Made by a program: the position numbers and the translations under genes. This document shows, piece by piece, positions 17,493 to 25,929 of a DNA stretch of 64,000 nt (positions are counted from its first letter, which is position 1; the number at the start of each line of letters is the position of its first letter). The notes under the pieces are model-generated. The model was not told where the DNA came from. It was given only the letters and a program-made list of their open reading frames with translations, and ran no database searches. Origin of the DNA: JAAXKN01 sp036261625 (GTDB taxonomy: Bacteria; Bacteroidota; Ignavibacteria; Ignavibacteriales; SURF-24); assembly GCA_036261625.1 (NCBI GenBank), contig DATAKL010000045.1:1-64000 (forward strand). The letters are read 5' to 3'.

Positions 17493-17557
17493 GCTTGCCC
17501 CTGGACGGAATAGACCTGAATAAAACCCTTCCTGAACCGGCACATATAAAAACCGTA

Positions 17558-19501
17558 TTATTCAAAGTTTAATTTCATTCCTAAGTACGCCGACAAGCCC
17601 GGCGTGCCGTAGAAGAGAACCTCTTCATACTTCTTGTTAAGGAGGTTGTCAATGCGGCCGTAAACTTTCACCAGGGAGCTTATTTCATAAGAAGCCGCAA
17701 GGTTAATAAGCGTGTAGCTTTCGAGAGGCACTCTCATAAATGTAGTAAAATCCTTGTCCTCGCGCCGGCCGACATTTAATACTTCCAGGTTCAGCTTTGC
17801 AGCCTTAATAGTATAATCTATATTCAGGCCGAACTTGTTTTTGGGGCGCCTTAAAAGCTGCATGTCTTTTTCCGTGCTCTCAGGACTCTTATCCCTGCTG
17901 TCGGTATAGGTGTAATTTAAGCTGAAATTAAAATTATAGATTGAGGATACACTAAGGAACAGTTCCCACCCTTTGGCTTCGGCACGGGCTATATTAATTG
18001 TCTTAAATGAATTGTCATAACCGATCATGTCGGAATATTTGTTATTAAAATATGTAAGCCCCGCGGTAATTTTATTGCTGAAGAGGTACTGCTCAAACCC
18101 CATGTCATAGCCCTTGCTTTTCTCCGGCTTCAAGTCCGGGTTGCCGAAGGTGGGGTCATAAAGGTAATAAAGAGAAGGAGACTTAAAGCCCGTTCCGTAG
18201 GTGGCTTTGAGTTTCGTTCCCGTCTGCCTTATAAGGTAAGCCGGAGCCAGGCGGTAAGTTACAACAGATCCGAACTTTTCATGGTAATCGTATCTTACGC
18301 CGAGGCTGGCAAAAAGGGCATCATTCATATTTACCTGATCTTCTAAGTAAGCTCCCGAGGTATTTAACATCCGGCTTTTGAAAGAAGATGAGAACGGGCC
18401 CCACTCGGAGGTGGAACTGTAATCCGTGTTTGCCTTCTCAAAATCGCTTTCCAGTCCGAATACCAAAGTATTTTTTTCATAGAGCTTCAGTTCATTCTGA
18501 AAGTCGAGTTTTATCTTTGTACCGTTAAAGAAAGCCAGTGATGAAGTACCTGGCCTTACGGCATCCGGAAGATCCACGGCATGGCTTACGTGCCTCATAA
18601 CGGAAGCCGAGAGGTTCTGTTTAAGTTTCCCTTCAAAGGATGTAAGGCTGCCTGAAGTTCTGAAAATGCTCTCCTCCAGGTTATAGGTAAAGTTAGGGTC
18701 ATCGCCCATCTTTTCATTCTGATCCAAACCGGTTTTGGCTTTTGTATAGTTAAACATCAGGTCCATTGTAAACCTGTCTGTAAACTTCATGCCTATGCGC
18801 GAGAAATACGAATTATTCAGGTTCCCGTCCTTTTCGCTGTTGCCGAAGGTTTCATCGGCCTGTGAAAATCCTTTTGTATCATACCTCGAATACCCAAAGC
18901 TGTAGTCCAGAAAGCTTACGCTCCCCGATAAAGAGCCGTTAGCCTTGTAGGTTGCGTAGGAGCCCCCTTCCAGGGAAAGGGAATATTTGGGCTTCCCCGA
19001 TCCCCTCTTTGTAAAAATGCTTATTACACCTGCCATGGCTTCCGATCCGTAGAGTGTGCTCTGAGGACCTCTTAAAACCTCCACCCTCTCAATATTATCC
19101 ACCGGGAGGTTCGAGATATCGTAAGAGTTGCTGAGTGAGCTCGGATCGTTAACAGCCACGCCGTCAATTAAGAAGAGCGTCTGCTCCGGGTTGGCTCCTC
19201 TTATAAATACGCTGGACAGGCCGCCCGGACCTCCCTGGCGCACTACGCTTAAGCCCGGCACGTTGCTTAAGACCTCAGGAAGGGATACCTTGTCGCCCCG
19301 TTTAATATCGTCTTCCCCTATAACCGTAATTGAGCTTGCAGTTTCAGCTATCGGCGTCACGGTCCTGCTGGCCGTAACAACCACCTCGTTCAATTTGTAG
19401 GTTTTAAGGGAATCAGGCTTATCGGAGGCCTTCAGAACCTGCTGTAGAAGCAGGAGTGAAAATGTGAATGTCAGAAAAAATTTAACAGTTGTCTTGTGCA
19501 T
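17558..19501 (-). CDS. btuB: TonB-dependent outer-membrane receptor, cobalamin type
   Basis: Outer-membrane active transporter. From the ATG at 19501 (AAGGAG 8 nt upstream; the in-frame ATG at 19519 has none) it has 647 residues. It has a signal peptide, a TonB-box region (KLNEVVVTASR), a plug of about 110 residues (SSITVIGEDDIKRG, LSNVPGLSVVRQGGPGG, FLIDGVAVNDPSS, VEVLRGPQSTLYGSEAMAGVI), then a 22-strand barrel. It ends LSAYLGMKLNFE. Assignment to B12 rests on the cobalamin riboswitch upstream; the plug motifs also resemble BtuB. The 3' end lies 65 bp from the convergent ATP-grasp gene. Confidence 0.93.
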   Translation of the reverse strand: MHKTTVKFFLTFTFSLLLLQQVLKASDKPDSLKTYKLNEVVVTASRTVTPIAETASSITVIGEDDIKRGDKVSLPEVLSNVPGLSVVRQGGPGGLSSVFIRGANPEQTLFLIDGVAVNDPSSLSNSYDISNLPVDNIERVEVLRGPQSTLYGSEAMAGVISIFTKRGSGKPKYSLSLEGGSYATYKANGSLSGSVSFLDYSFGYSRYDTKGFSQADETFGNSEKDGNLNNSYFSRIGMKFTDRFTMDLMFNYTKAKTGLDQNEKMGDDPNFTYNLEESIFRTSGSLTSFEGKLKQNLSASVMRHVSHAVDLPDAVRPGTSSLAFFNGTKIKLDFQNELKLYEKNTLVFGLESDFEKANTDYSSTSEWGPFSSSFKSRMLNTSGAYLEDQVNMNDALFASLGVRYDYHEKFGSVVTYRLAPAYLIRQTGTKLKATYGTGFKSPSLYYLYDPTFGNPDLKPEKSKGYDMGFEQYLFSNKITAGLTYFNNKYSDMIGYDNSFKTINIARAEAKGWELFLSVSSIYNFNFSLNYTYTDSRDKSPESTEKDMQLLRRPKNKFGLNIDYTIKAAKLNLEVLNVGRREDKDFTTFMRVPLESYTLINLAASYEISSLVKVYGRIDNLLNKKYEEVLFYGTPGLSAYLGMKLNFE

Positions 19502-19610
19502 AAGAGTTACTCCTTTCATGTAATGCAGTAAAAGTTGTAACCTTGCGTGGAAAGAGAAAAGAAACCATGTAGTACGGCAGTGCTAAAGATATGTTAACAT
19601 AGTTGATCAT
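19482..19610 (-). CDS. Small ORF (42 aa) between B12 riboswitch and btuB
   Basis: An ATG at 19610 preceded by AAGGTGAG (about 4-5 nt spacing, a strong ribosome site) opens a 42-codon frame starting MINYVNISLALPYYMVSF and ending QDNC. It passes the btuB start codon in another frame and stops 20 nt inside btuB. The first half is hydrophobic. It is too short for family matching. It may be a leader whose translation is coupled to btuB, or a chance frame. The TGGGCC just upstream of its ribosome site can pair with GGCCCA inside the riboswitch. Confidence 0.4.
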   Translation of the reverse strand: MINYVNISLALPYYMVSFLFPRKVTTFTALHERSNSYAQDNC

Positions 19611-19653
19611 TATCTCACCTTGGCCCACGAAGGCAGATTAATTAGTTTATTAC

Positions 19654-19832
19654 GGCAGGTCTCCTGGCTTGGGCCACACGCAGCACCTTCCCGGTTAAAG
19701 ACTTTGAAAAGGGGCTTTTCAAAATCAGAAAAACAGTGGCATATTGCTGTGTGTTCTGGCCTATTACAGTTGCGGGGCAGCACCGGATTTTCACCGGTTT
19801 CCCTATTCTTCCCGAAAAGCGGGACACCGTAA
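19654..19832 (-). ncRNA. Cobalamin riboswitch
   Basis: Read on the minus strand it has the conserved B12-element order: a P2-like stem around GTCCCGCTTTTCGGGAA, AATAGGGAAACCGGTG, AAAATCCGGTGCTGCCCCGC with AACTGTAA-like ACTGTAATAGG, ACACACAGCAATATGCCACTG, a variable arm (AAAAGCCCCTTTTC), GGTGCTGCGTGTGG and the final CCCAAGCCAGGAGACCTGCC. It lies about 150 nt upstream of btuB and should repress it when adenosylcobalamin is bound. Confidence 0.96.
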
Positions 19833-19852
19833 CTTGAAAAATGTCACAAAAT

Positions 19853-19881
19853 AAATTATTAAATATTTATCCTTTTTCCAA
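19853..19881 (-). promoter_or_regulatory. Putative promoter of the B12 riboswitch-btuB transcript
   Basis: Minus strand TTGGAA (19881-19876), 17-bp spacer, TAATTT (19858-19853). A start near 19846 would place the riboswitch at the 5' end of the RNA. Confidence 0.35.
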
Positions 19882-19890
19882 GACCCCAAA

Positions 19891-19935
19891 TAAAAAAAAC
19901 CTCTCCCCCCTTTTTGGAAAAGGGAAAGAGAGGTT
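19891..19935 (-). terminator. Terminator of the membrane aminopropyltransferase-like gene
   Basis: AACCTCTC (19898-19905) pairs with GAGAGGTT (19928-19935), with an inner CCCTTTT/AAAAGGG, followed on the minus strand by TTTTTTTTA. Confidence 0.88.
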
Positions 19936-19995
19936 CAGGGATTGAGGGTATGTATGCTGGAGACTTTTGGTGCCCTTTTCAGGCAAAACTTTCTT

Positions 19996-22236
19996 TTACC
20001 AGCTTTTTACCCTGTTCATCAGAAGATAAGCCGAAAAATAAAACAGCACACCCAGTAAAAGTGCCGCATTAAAACCGAAGTTTATTGTAATTAAAATAAT
20101 TACCGTTGAACCTATGACAGAGGCCGCGCCGTTTACGGCAAATCCCCAGTCGATGAGCTCCCCAACCTTCTGTGCTGCCTTCGGGAAGGGCATTCCCATA
20201 AAAAATCCCAACGGGGCTATTAAGACCATGGAGACCATAATCCTGGGCACAAGACTCAGGCCTGTCAGAAGTCCTGTAAAGGGCCTGAAGAGAATTATCT
20301 CCAGAATAAGTAGAAGCATAATTCCCAGGAAAGGCAGGCGGTCATTAAAGCGTGAGGAAAACCTGCTTCCAATGCCGGAGCTTAAAAGCAGGGTTAAAAG
20401 AATAACTACAAAGCTGTATGATGATGCACCTATAAAAAGCGTGTATCTCTGTATTAAAACAACTTCAACAATCATAAAGCCCGCACCTATGGCAAAGAAG
20501 TAAAGCCATGGCGCCGCCCTGAGCTTCCCGGTTTTCTTCAGATAAGGCAGAAGCATTAAAGGAATAACAAGCAGACAGATTATAAGAAGTATAGTTAAGA
20601 TTACCAGCTTCGAAATGGGGAAGCCCCTGAATTCATAAGGCGTAATATCCTTCAGCTTGCTTAATTCCACATTTTTCCACAAGCCCATCTGTGCAATGTA
20701 GGGCCTGTTGTCGCTGCATGGAGATATATCAATCCGGGATGAGTCAGCCTCAGCCTCCCAGCCGTTCAGGACGATACGGTTAATAAGATTTCCTTTTACA
20801 GAATCGGAGGCAGGATATAAAAGGCGGATATAAGGACTGGTCTCCTTAGTAAATTTTACAACAGCCGTATCGATAAAAGCTCTCGTAAGGGGCGCTTTTG
20901 AAAGTATAAAAAGGTTCCTGTGATGTTTCGGCAGGTCGTAGACTGCAATGTGTGCCCTGGGGTCTTTAACCCCCAGATTATCCAGCGCCTGAATTACCTC
21001 GCCAACAACCTTAGGCATATACATCTGGTGCTCCATGTAGAAAATACCCCTGGGTGAAAGCGCTCTGTAGTAATCCTCAAAAGCCTCAGTCGTAAAAAGA
21101 TAATTTTCAGCAAGCGCAAAAGACCCCGATGCAAGGGCTGCAAATGTGTTCGAGCTGAAAGAGGTAATAAGATCAAACTTACCTCTGAACCTTCTTACAT
21201 ATGTTCTTCCGTCTTCTGTTATTACCCTTACGCGCGGATCCCTGTAGATATTTCCGGAAAACTTGCTGAGCTCCCCGTCAAAAAGCATGCTGTTGATCTT
21301 CGGGTTTACCTCAACGGCGTGTATTTCTTTTGCTCCTTCCTGCAGTGCCTGCAGCACTTCGCCGCCGCCGCCTGCGCCAAGGGACAAGACCGTGCAGCTG
21401 TCCTTGCATTTAATGAAATTCTTCAGGCTGAAAAGCCCGAAGTCGAACCTCATCGAGTCTGGCCGGTTCCAGTTGCCGTCGAAATGGTGCACCGGCGTGT
21501 TTGCCATATTGTCTATATTAATGCCGCGCGCATCCTTGCCGTAGTTGTAGATTTTAATTTTCGCCATCGAATCCCAGTACTGGTAAACAACAGGAGCCCT
21601 TTCCTTCCTGGGGGGATTAAGGAGCGTATGCGAGTAGCTGATCATTATAAACATCAAAGTCAAAGGCACTATGTTGAAATACCTGTACCATCTCTCGAGC
21701 GCAAGAAAAGAAGCTATAATAAGAGGCAGGCAGATTAAGAATGATGCCCATGGGGTGCTGAACGTATTCATAAGCACAATTGCAAGCAGAGCTCCCAGGC
21801 CTGCCCCGATAAGGTCAGCCATATAAAGCCTCGGCATATCGCTGTAGTTATCGCGGAAGAGTTTTGCCAGTGCAATGCCTCCGAAGAAGAAGCTGGAGCT
21901 TAGAAGGAGTACTGTAAGAACAAATTTCCATATCATTTCACTGCTCACAAAAAGCTTTGAGAAGTCGAGCTTGATGTTAAGCACTATTGAAGGGCCTAAT
22001 AGCGCCAGCATTGACACTGCAAGCAGAAGAAATCCCGCTGCATTCCTGTTTTTGAAGGCCCTTTCAAAAAGCCTGAGAGCAAGCGCCCCGAGGCCCAGGC
22101 CTAAAACAGAAAGAGACAAAATCAAAAATGCAAATGTGTAATAAAATTCTGCTGAAAATATCCTCGTCCAGACTATCTCCAGTGATATGAGTGAAACAGA
22201 CATTAAGGCAATAATATAGAATTTAGAGTTTTTCAT
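19996..22236 (-). CDS. Membrane protein with spermidine-synthase-like methyltransferase fold
   Basis: The 746 residues start with about seven hydrophobic segments (to about 215), continue with a Rossmann domain (about 230-440) and end with five or six more membrane segments (about 545-740). The Rossmann part has VLSLGAGGGGEVLQALQEGA, EIHAVEVNPKIN, RDPRVRVITEDGRTYVRR and KFDLITSFSS, the pattern of the spermidine/spermine synthase family. An Asp typical of the polyamine site is not obvious. Such fused membrane proteins are common in Bacteroidetes-related genomes and their substrate is generally unknown. The ATG at 22236 has AGAGGAAAC just before it. Divergent from the TolB-like lipoprotein. Confidence 0.85.
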   Translation of the reverse strand: MKNSKFYIIALMSVSLISLEIVWTRIFSAEFYYTFAFLILSLSVLGLGLGALALRLFERAFKNRNAAGFLLLAVSMLALLGPSIVLNIKLDFSKLFVSSEMIWKFVLTVLLLSSSFFFGGIALAKLFRDNYSDMPRLYMADLIGAGLGALLAIVLMNTFSTPWASFLICLPLIIASFLALERWYRYFNIVPLTLMFIMISYSHTLLNPPRKERAPVVYQYWDSMAKIKIYNYGKDARGINIDNMANTPVHHFDGNWNRPDSMRFDFGLFSLKNFIKCKDSCTVLSLGAGGGGEVLQALQEGAKEIHAVEVNPKINSMLFDGELSKFSGNIYRDPRVRVITEDGRTYVRRFRGKFDLITSFSSNTFAALASGSFALAENYLFTTEAFEDYYRALSPRGIFYMEHQMYMPKVVGEVIQALDNLGVKDPRAHIAVYDLPKHHRNLFILSKAPLTRAFIDTAVVKFTKETSPYIRLLYPASDSVKGNLINRIVLNGWEAEADSSRIDISPCSDNRPYIAQMGLWKNVELSKLKDITPYEFRGFPISKLVILTILLIICLLVIPLMLLPYLKKTGKLRAAPWLYFFAIGAGFMIVEVVLIQRYTLFIGASSYSFVVILLTLLLSSGIGSRFSSRFNDRLPFLGIMLLLILEIILFRPFTGLLTGLSLVPRIMVSMVLIAPLGFFMGMPFPKAAQKVGELIDWGFAVNGAASVIGSTVIILITINFGFNAALLLGVLFYFSAYLLMNRVKSW

Positions 22237-22494
22237 GTTTCCTCTTTTGTGCTTTTTGCATAATAACCTTTTTTATACCTCTTGAGACGGACGAGTCATA
22301 GCTCCGGTTTCAAAATAGTGCCGGGCGGACAAAAAGGCGGTTATACGGCCCATTGGGCCTCTGAACGGCAATAAAAGGAACAAAACCCCGTAATATTGAA
22401 TTTAATCTGCTCAAAGCTTAGATTTCGGGATGAAAACCTCCAGTTATCCGGATTTAAGAATAATATTTCAACTTTCAAACGTGGAGTTCATGAT

Positions 22495-23442
22495 ATGAAA
22501 AAATCATTTTGGCCCGCAGCTTCAATTTTTTCAGTATTTCTTATTTCAGCCGCCCTTGCCCTTTCCGGATGCAGTAAAAATGATTCTTCATCAGTTAATC
22601 CTGATGATCAGCAGCAGAAAGCCGGCTCGGGAGAAATCCTCTACGAGGGGGTCCTCGACGGAATTCATAAGTTCGACTTTTCAACACGCAAGGATGTGAG
22701 ACTCATGGACGGAACTTATCCCACATGGATGCCTGACGGAAGGATACTCTTTGTTTCCGGATACGGCGACATTATGATTGCCAGCGCCGACGCCTCCAAA
22801 CAGGATAAATTTTTTACCAGCAGTCTCATGCTCCTCACCCCGCAGGCTTCCAAAGACATGAAATATATCGCATTTTCAAATATTAATATGGGTGCACCCG
22901 GAACTCTTGTGGGAACGTTTGTTTATAAAATAGACGGAACAAAGCTTGCGGAATTCCGGGGCATGTTCCACCCGTCATGGACTCCTGACGGAAGACTTGT
23001 CATGTCAGGCTCTTATAATTCAACCTTCAAGCCTCAGACTCCATTTTCAGAGGGCATATTTATCACCGACAAAGAACTTACAACCACTACCAGGATAGAT
23101 CAGGGCTTACATGAGCCCTTAATGCCTTCAGTAAGCCCCGACGGTAAACATGTGGCCTTTGTACTCAACGGACATATTTGGAAGTTGAATATTGACGGAG
23201 GAGCCGGGCTTCATCAGATCACAAAGGGGGATTCCGATGAGAAGTATCCTTCCTGGTCGCCTGACGGCAAATATATCGCCTTTAACGGTTTTGTCTCAGG
23301 CTCCCTGATCGGCATTGTTTCCTCAGATGAAACAACAGAAGTAAACAGTGAGGCAAAGTGCTGGATCTACTCATATGAAAACGAAGGCCTCAACTCCCAA
23401 AGCCAGATATCGTGGTACAATGACTTAGTAACAACTCAATAG
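22495..23442 (+). CDS. TolB-like WD40/PD40 beta-propeller lipoprotein
   Basis: The 315 residues begin with a lipoprotein signal (MKKSFWPAASIFSVFL...ALSGC). The start at 22495 has GGAG 8 nt upstream; upstream in-frame ATG 22396 lacks a site. PD40 propeller repeats follow, marked by PTWMPDGRILFVSG, PSWTPDGRLVMSG, PSVSPDGKHVAFVLNG and PSWSPDGKYIAFNG. The fold is that of TolB and of peptidase-associated propellers, here without an added enzymatic domain. Probably a periplasmic or surface-anchored binding protein; partner unknown. Confidence 0.9.
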   Translation: MKKSFWPAASIFSVFLISAALALSGCSKNDSSSVNPDDQQQKAGSGEILYEGVLDGIHKFDFSTRKDVRLMDGTYPTWMPDGRILFVSGYGDIMIASADASKQDKFFTSSLMLLTPQASKDMKYIAFSNINMGAPGTLVGTFVYKIDGTKLAEFRGMFHPSWTPDGRLVMSGSYNSTFKPQTPFSEGIFITDKELTTTTRIDQGLHEPLMPSVSPDGKHVAFVLNGHIWKLNIDGGAGLHQITKGDSDEKYPSWSPDGKYIAFNGFVSGSLIGIVSSDETTEVNSEAKCWIYSYENEGLNSQSQISWYNDLVTTQ

Positions 23443-23469
23443 TTCGTGAATGGAGGGCATTCAGACCGG

Positions 23470-23510
23470 CGCAGTTAATAAGCCCGCCTGAGGCCTCAGG
23501 CGTAAACTTA
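23470..23510 (+). repeat. Partial copy of the palindromic repeat (leader + first hairpin)
   Basis: CGCAGTTAATAAGCC resembles the leader ACGCAGTCATTAAGCC of the full copies, and is followed by the perfect palindrome CGCCTGAGGCCTCAGGCG (23485-23502). Confidence 0.55.
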
Positions 23511-23545
23511 TGACAGAAATTCCCAAAGATATTTGAACATCAAGA

Positions 23546-23690
23546 ATAGCACATTTGGCAAGCCCCGATGAGGGGCGCATTGTCTTTAGCCCGGGGTGAC
23601 CAAACCCGCCTTTGGCGGGTGCGGGAACCCCCGGGAACAGGATCACCCCATAATCATAGAGCCCCGATGAGGGGCGATTTGTATTTAAAC
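23546..23690 (+). repeat. Palindromic repeat copy B1 (forward)
   Basis: Four parts in order: hairpin 1 GCCCC GATGA GGGGC (23562-23576); GTCTTTAGCCCGGGGT opening the outer stem (23588-23597); inner hairpin ACCCGCC TTT GGCGGGT (23604-23620); closing ACCCCCGGG (from 23627); then GATCACCCC and hairpin 4 GCCCC GATGA GGGGC (23661-23675). The same plan occurs at 23700-23835, 55100-55240 and 55930-56064. Confidence 0.85.
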
Positions 23691-23699
23691 GGGATGAAC

Positions 23700-23835
23700 A
23701 AGTCGCCCCTCATCGGGGCTCTCTTTGGTGTTTGGGGGATTAATTACCCAGGGGTTCAGTCGCCCCCGTCCGGGGGCTTCTTTACCCCGGGCTAAAGACA
23801 AAGCGCCCCTCATCGGGGCTTAATGACTGCGTAAT
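23700..23835 (-). repeat. Palindromic repeat copy B2 (inverted)
   Basis: Read on the minus strand: ATTACGCAGTCATTAAGCC leader (23835-), hairpin 1 GCCCC GATGA GGGGC (23819-23805), GTCTTTAGCCCGGGGT, inner hairpin GCCCCCGGACGGGGGC (23777-23762), ACCCCTGGGT, ATCCCCC, AGAGCC and hairpin 4 GCCCCGATGAGGGGC (23719-23705). It faces copy B1, with the leaders on the outside. Confidence 0.88.
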
Positions 23836-23910
23836 TTAAGATGCTCTGTTTTCTCGAAGTTTTTTGAATTGTTAAGTTGGCGAGTAAGGCCAGGGCAGGT
23901 TTGATAACTT

Positions 23911-23950
23911 GGGCTACAGACAGAAAACCGCTATTGGCGGTTTCTTATAT
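23911..23950 (-). repeat. Degenerate partial repeat copy
   Basis: GGGCTACAGACAGAAAACCGC resembles GGGCTAAAGACAAAGCGCC of copy B2 and is followed by the hairpin AAACCGC TATTG GCGGTTT (23925-23943). It could also serve as a terminator. Confidence 0.5.
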
Positions 23951-24001
23951 GGGTTATTCTAAATTCTAAGATTGCATGAACGATGTCATCCTGTTAGCCT
24001 C

Positions 24002-25660
24002 TTAGAACACCAGAAGCCTTATTACTATTGCGAATGAGAGGGCAAAGGACATGTAGAACAGGTGATTTCTTATCTCCTCCTTGAAGGAAACTGCCAGCTT
24101 GTACCATAAATATATTACCATGGCCTCCAGCAGAAAAAGCTTGATCCCCTTGTCTATATGAGAAGGGATGAGATAATCGACAAAGAACGTCAGAAAGATA
24201 AATATTAAAAGCGCGTAATCCACATCGCTTACCTTGAATTTCTTCAGCGGAAATACAGTGCCGTCGGCAATCAGGAAAATGACAATTATAAGGGTAAGTA
24301 TGTAATAGCTTACCTCTGAAATAAGATTAAGACTCAGATTGCCCGCAAATATCTCGCTTTGAAGCGTGTGGTTGAGATTTATGATAGTGAAGAAAGCTGC
24401 CACGTTCATGAATATAAAAATGTCATCCACACCCTTGTAAATGTTTTTATTCCTGGTCGAGATAAAGAAAAATGCAACCCCTGTAATCAGAAGCGCCCAG
24501 AGTATATTGCTTTCCACTGAATTGCGCCCGGGAATGGATACAATTAAAATTAGCAATAAAGCCAGCGAAGTCAGATATATAAAACTCTTCTGAATAGTCT
24601 CAATGTTCTTATTCCACAAAACATTCCAGAATTTAGAGGTGTACAGAAGCCGCCAGTTCACACTCAGAAACTTTATTAAAGGCTCGGCAAACAGCAGCAG
24701 CACAACATAGAAAACAAAAAACAGCATTGGAAGCATGTGCGGACCTGCAAGATACAGTACCGAGATGAGAACAAAGATAACCGCATATGCCATGATTATT
24801 GCAACAGTAAGCTTCTGTGAACCCGTAACCTCAAGCAGCAGATGGTGCAGGTGCGTTTTATCGGGCAGGAAAGGGCTTTTCTTTCTGAGCATTCTGCTTA
24901 TGATTACCCTTATGGCATCCGTAAGAGGCACCGCAAGCAGAATGGCCGGAAGTGTCAGGTCCAATATACCGTCGTTTATTTTAACTGAAATTAAAAGAGA
25001 AGCCGTTATGAGGAAAAACCCCAGTATGAGTGAACCCGTATCCCCAAGAAAAATCTTCGCCGGATACCTGTTATACTTCAGGAATCCGAAGAGGCTTCCC
25101 ATCAGGCTTACGGTTAATAATGTCAGAAGATCGGAATCGTAAAGCACGGATAGTGCAAGTATAACTGAAAAAACAAGAATTGAGAAGCCGCTTACCAGGC
25201 CGTCAATTCCATCCATAAAGTTAATGGCATTGATCCCTCCGACAATAAATATGAGTAGTATCAGGTAGTCGAACGGGTGCGGAACGGCAACGTCAAAATA
25301 TATAAGTGCCGCATAATGCTGATTCAGGTATATTAAAACAAGCACGCAGGCCAGGAACTGTCCCCATATCTTAACCGTATAACTGAGCCCTAGTATGTCG
25401 TCAAAGAAACCGACCATCAGTATAATGTTTGCCGCCACCAGAAGCATTCTAATTGAGTCGAGCTCATCTGAAAGAATTACCACTGTAATGGCAGCCGACA
25501 GGTATATGAGCAGCCCCCCCATACGGGGTATAATAGTCGTGTGAATTCTCCTGTTTCCAGGAAGATCAACAACTTTTATTTTTGTTAAATACCGTATCAG
25601 AAACGGAGTAGTAAAAACAGTAAATATCAAAGTTATTGCAAATATAAATAAGAAGTTCAT
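24002..25660 (-). CDS. WecA/TagO-like undecaprenyl-phosphate sugar-1-P transferase, extended
   Basis: Polyprenyl-phosphate N-acetylhexosamine-1-phosphate transferase that starts surface glycan synthesis on the cytoplasmic face. The first ~330 residues have about ten membrane segments and the family motifs RRIHTTIIPRMGG (substrate loop), GFFDDILGL, NAINFMDGIDGLVSG, FLGDTGSL and KTHLHHLLL (HIHH-type). At 552 residues it is about 200 longer than WecA. The added C-terminal part has about six more hydrophobic segments and no recognised motif. Weak ribosome site (GAGG 11 nt upstream). Stands alone, downstream of the beta-helix gene on the same strand. Confidence 0.9.
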   Translation of the reverse strand: MNFLFIFAITLIFTVFTTPFLIRYLTKIKVVDLPGNRRIHTTIIPRMGGLLIYLSAAITVVILSDELDSIRMLLVAANIILMVGFFDDILGLSYTVKIWGQFLACVLVLIYLNQHYAALIYFDVAVPHPFDYLILLIFIVGGINAINFMDGIDGLVSGFSILVFSVILALSVLYDSDLLTLLTVSLMGSLFGFLKYNRYPAKIFLGDTGSLILGFFLITASLLISVKINDGILDLTLPAILLAVPLTDAIRVIISRMLRKKSPFLPDKTHLHHLLLEVTGSQKLTVAIIMAYAVIFVLISVLYLAGPHMLPMLFFVFYVVLLLFAEPLIKFLSVNWRLLYTSKFWNVLWNKNIETIQKSFIYLTSLALLLILIVSIPGRNSVESNILWALLITGVAFFFISTRNKNIYKGVDDIFIFMNVAAFFTIINLNHTLQSEIFAGNLSLNLISEVSYYILTLIIVIFLIADGTVFPLKKFKVSDVDYALLIFIFLTFFVDYLIPSHIDKGIKLFLLEAMVIYLWYKLAVSFKEEIRNHLFYMSFALSFAIVIRLLVF

Positions 25661-25822
25661 ATTGCCCCAGCCTCTGTGTTATCATCCTTAAGCATCTTAA
25701 AATGTCGCTTCCAAAAGCATGCCTCATCAAATCTTCACATTTTTCATCATCTTTTCAGCGCTGAGTCTGCAAAACCGGATAATGAGAGCAGAGCGCATTG
25801 TAGGCAGAGCATACTTAATACT

Positions 25823-25862
25823 GAGGAATGCTGCTTCCCCCAATAAAAGCAGCATTCCTCTA
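25823..25862. terminator. Stem-loop between the T9SS cargo and WecA-like genes
   Basis: GAGGAATGCTGCTT (25823-25836) pairs perfectly with AAGCAGCATTCCTC (25847-25860), loop CCCCCAATAA. It lies 70 bp beyond the cargo gene stop. T-rich sequence follows on the plus strand only, so its direction is uncertain. Confidence 0.6.
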
Positions 25863-25929
25863 TTTTCCAATCACATCTTTAATTCATGGCATATATCTTT
25901 GTTATTTTCAAATTCATTCATAAAATGTT

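Larger units (their letters stand above)
23443..24001. other. Gene-free region filled by palindromic repeats
   Basis: 560 bp between the TolB-like lipoprotein and the WecA-like gene. It holds two full repeat copies in inverted orientation and two partial ones. Short frames across it are by-products of the palindromes; I see no gene. Confidence 0.8.
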
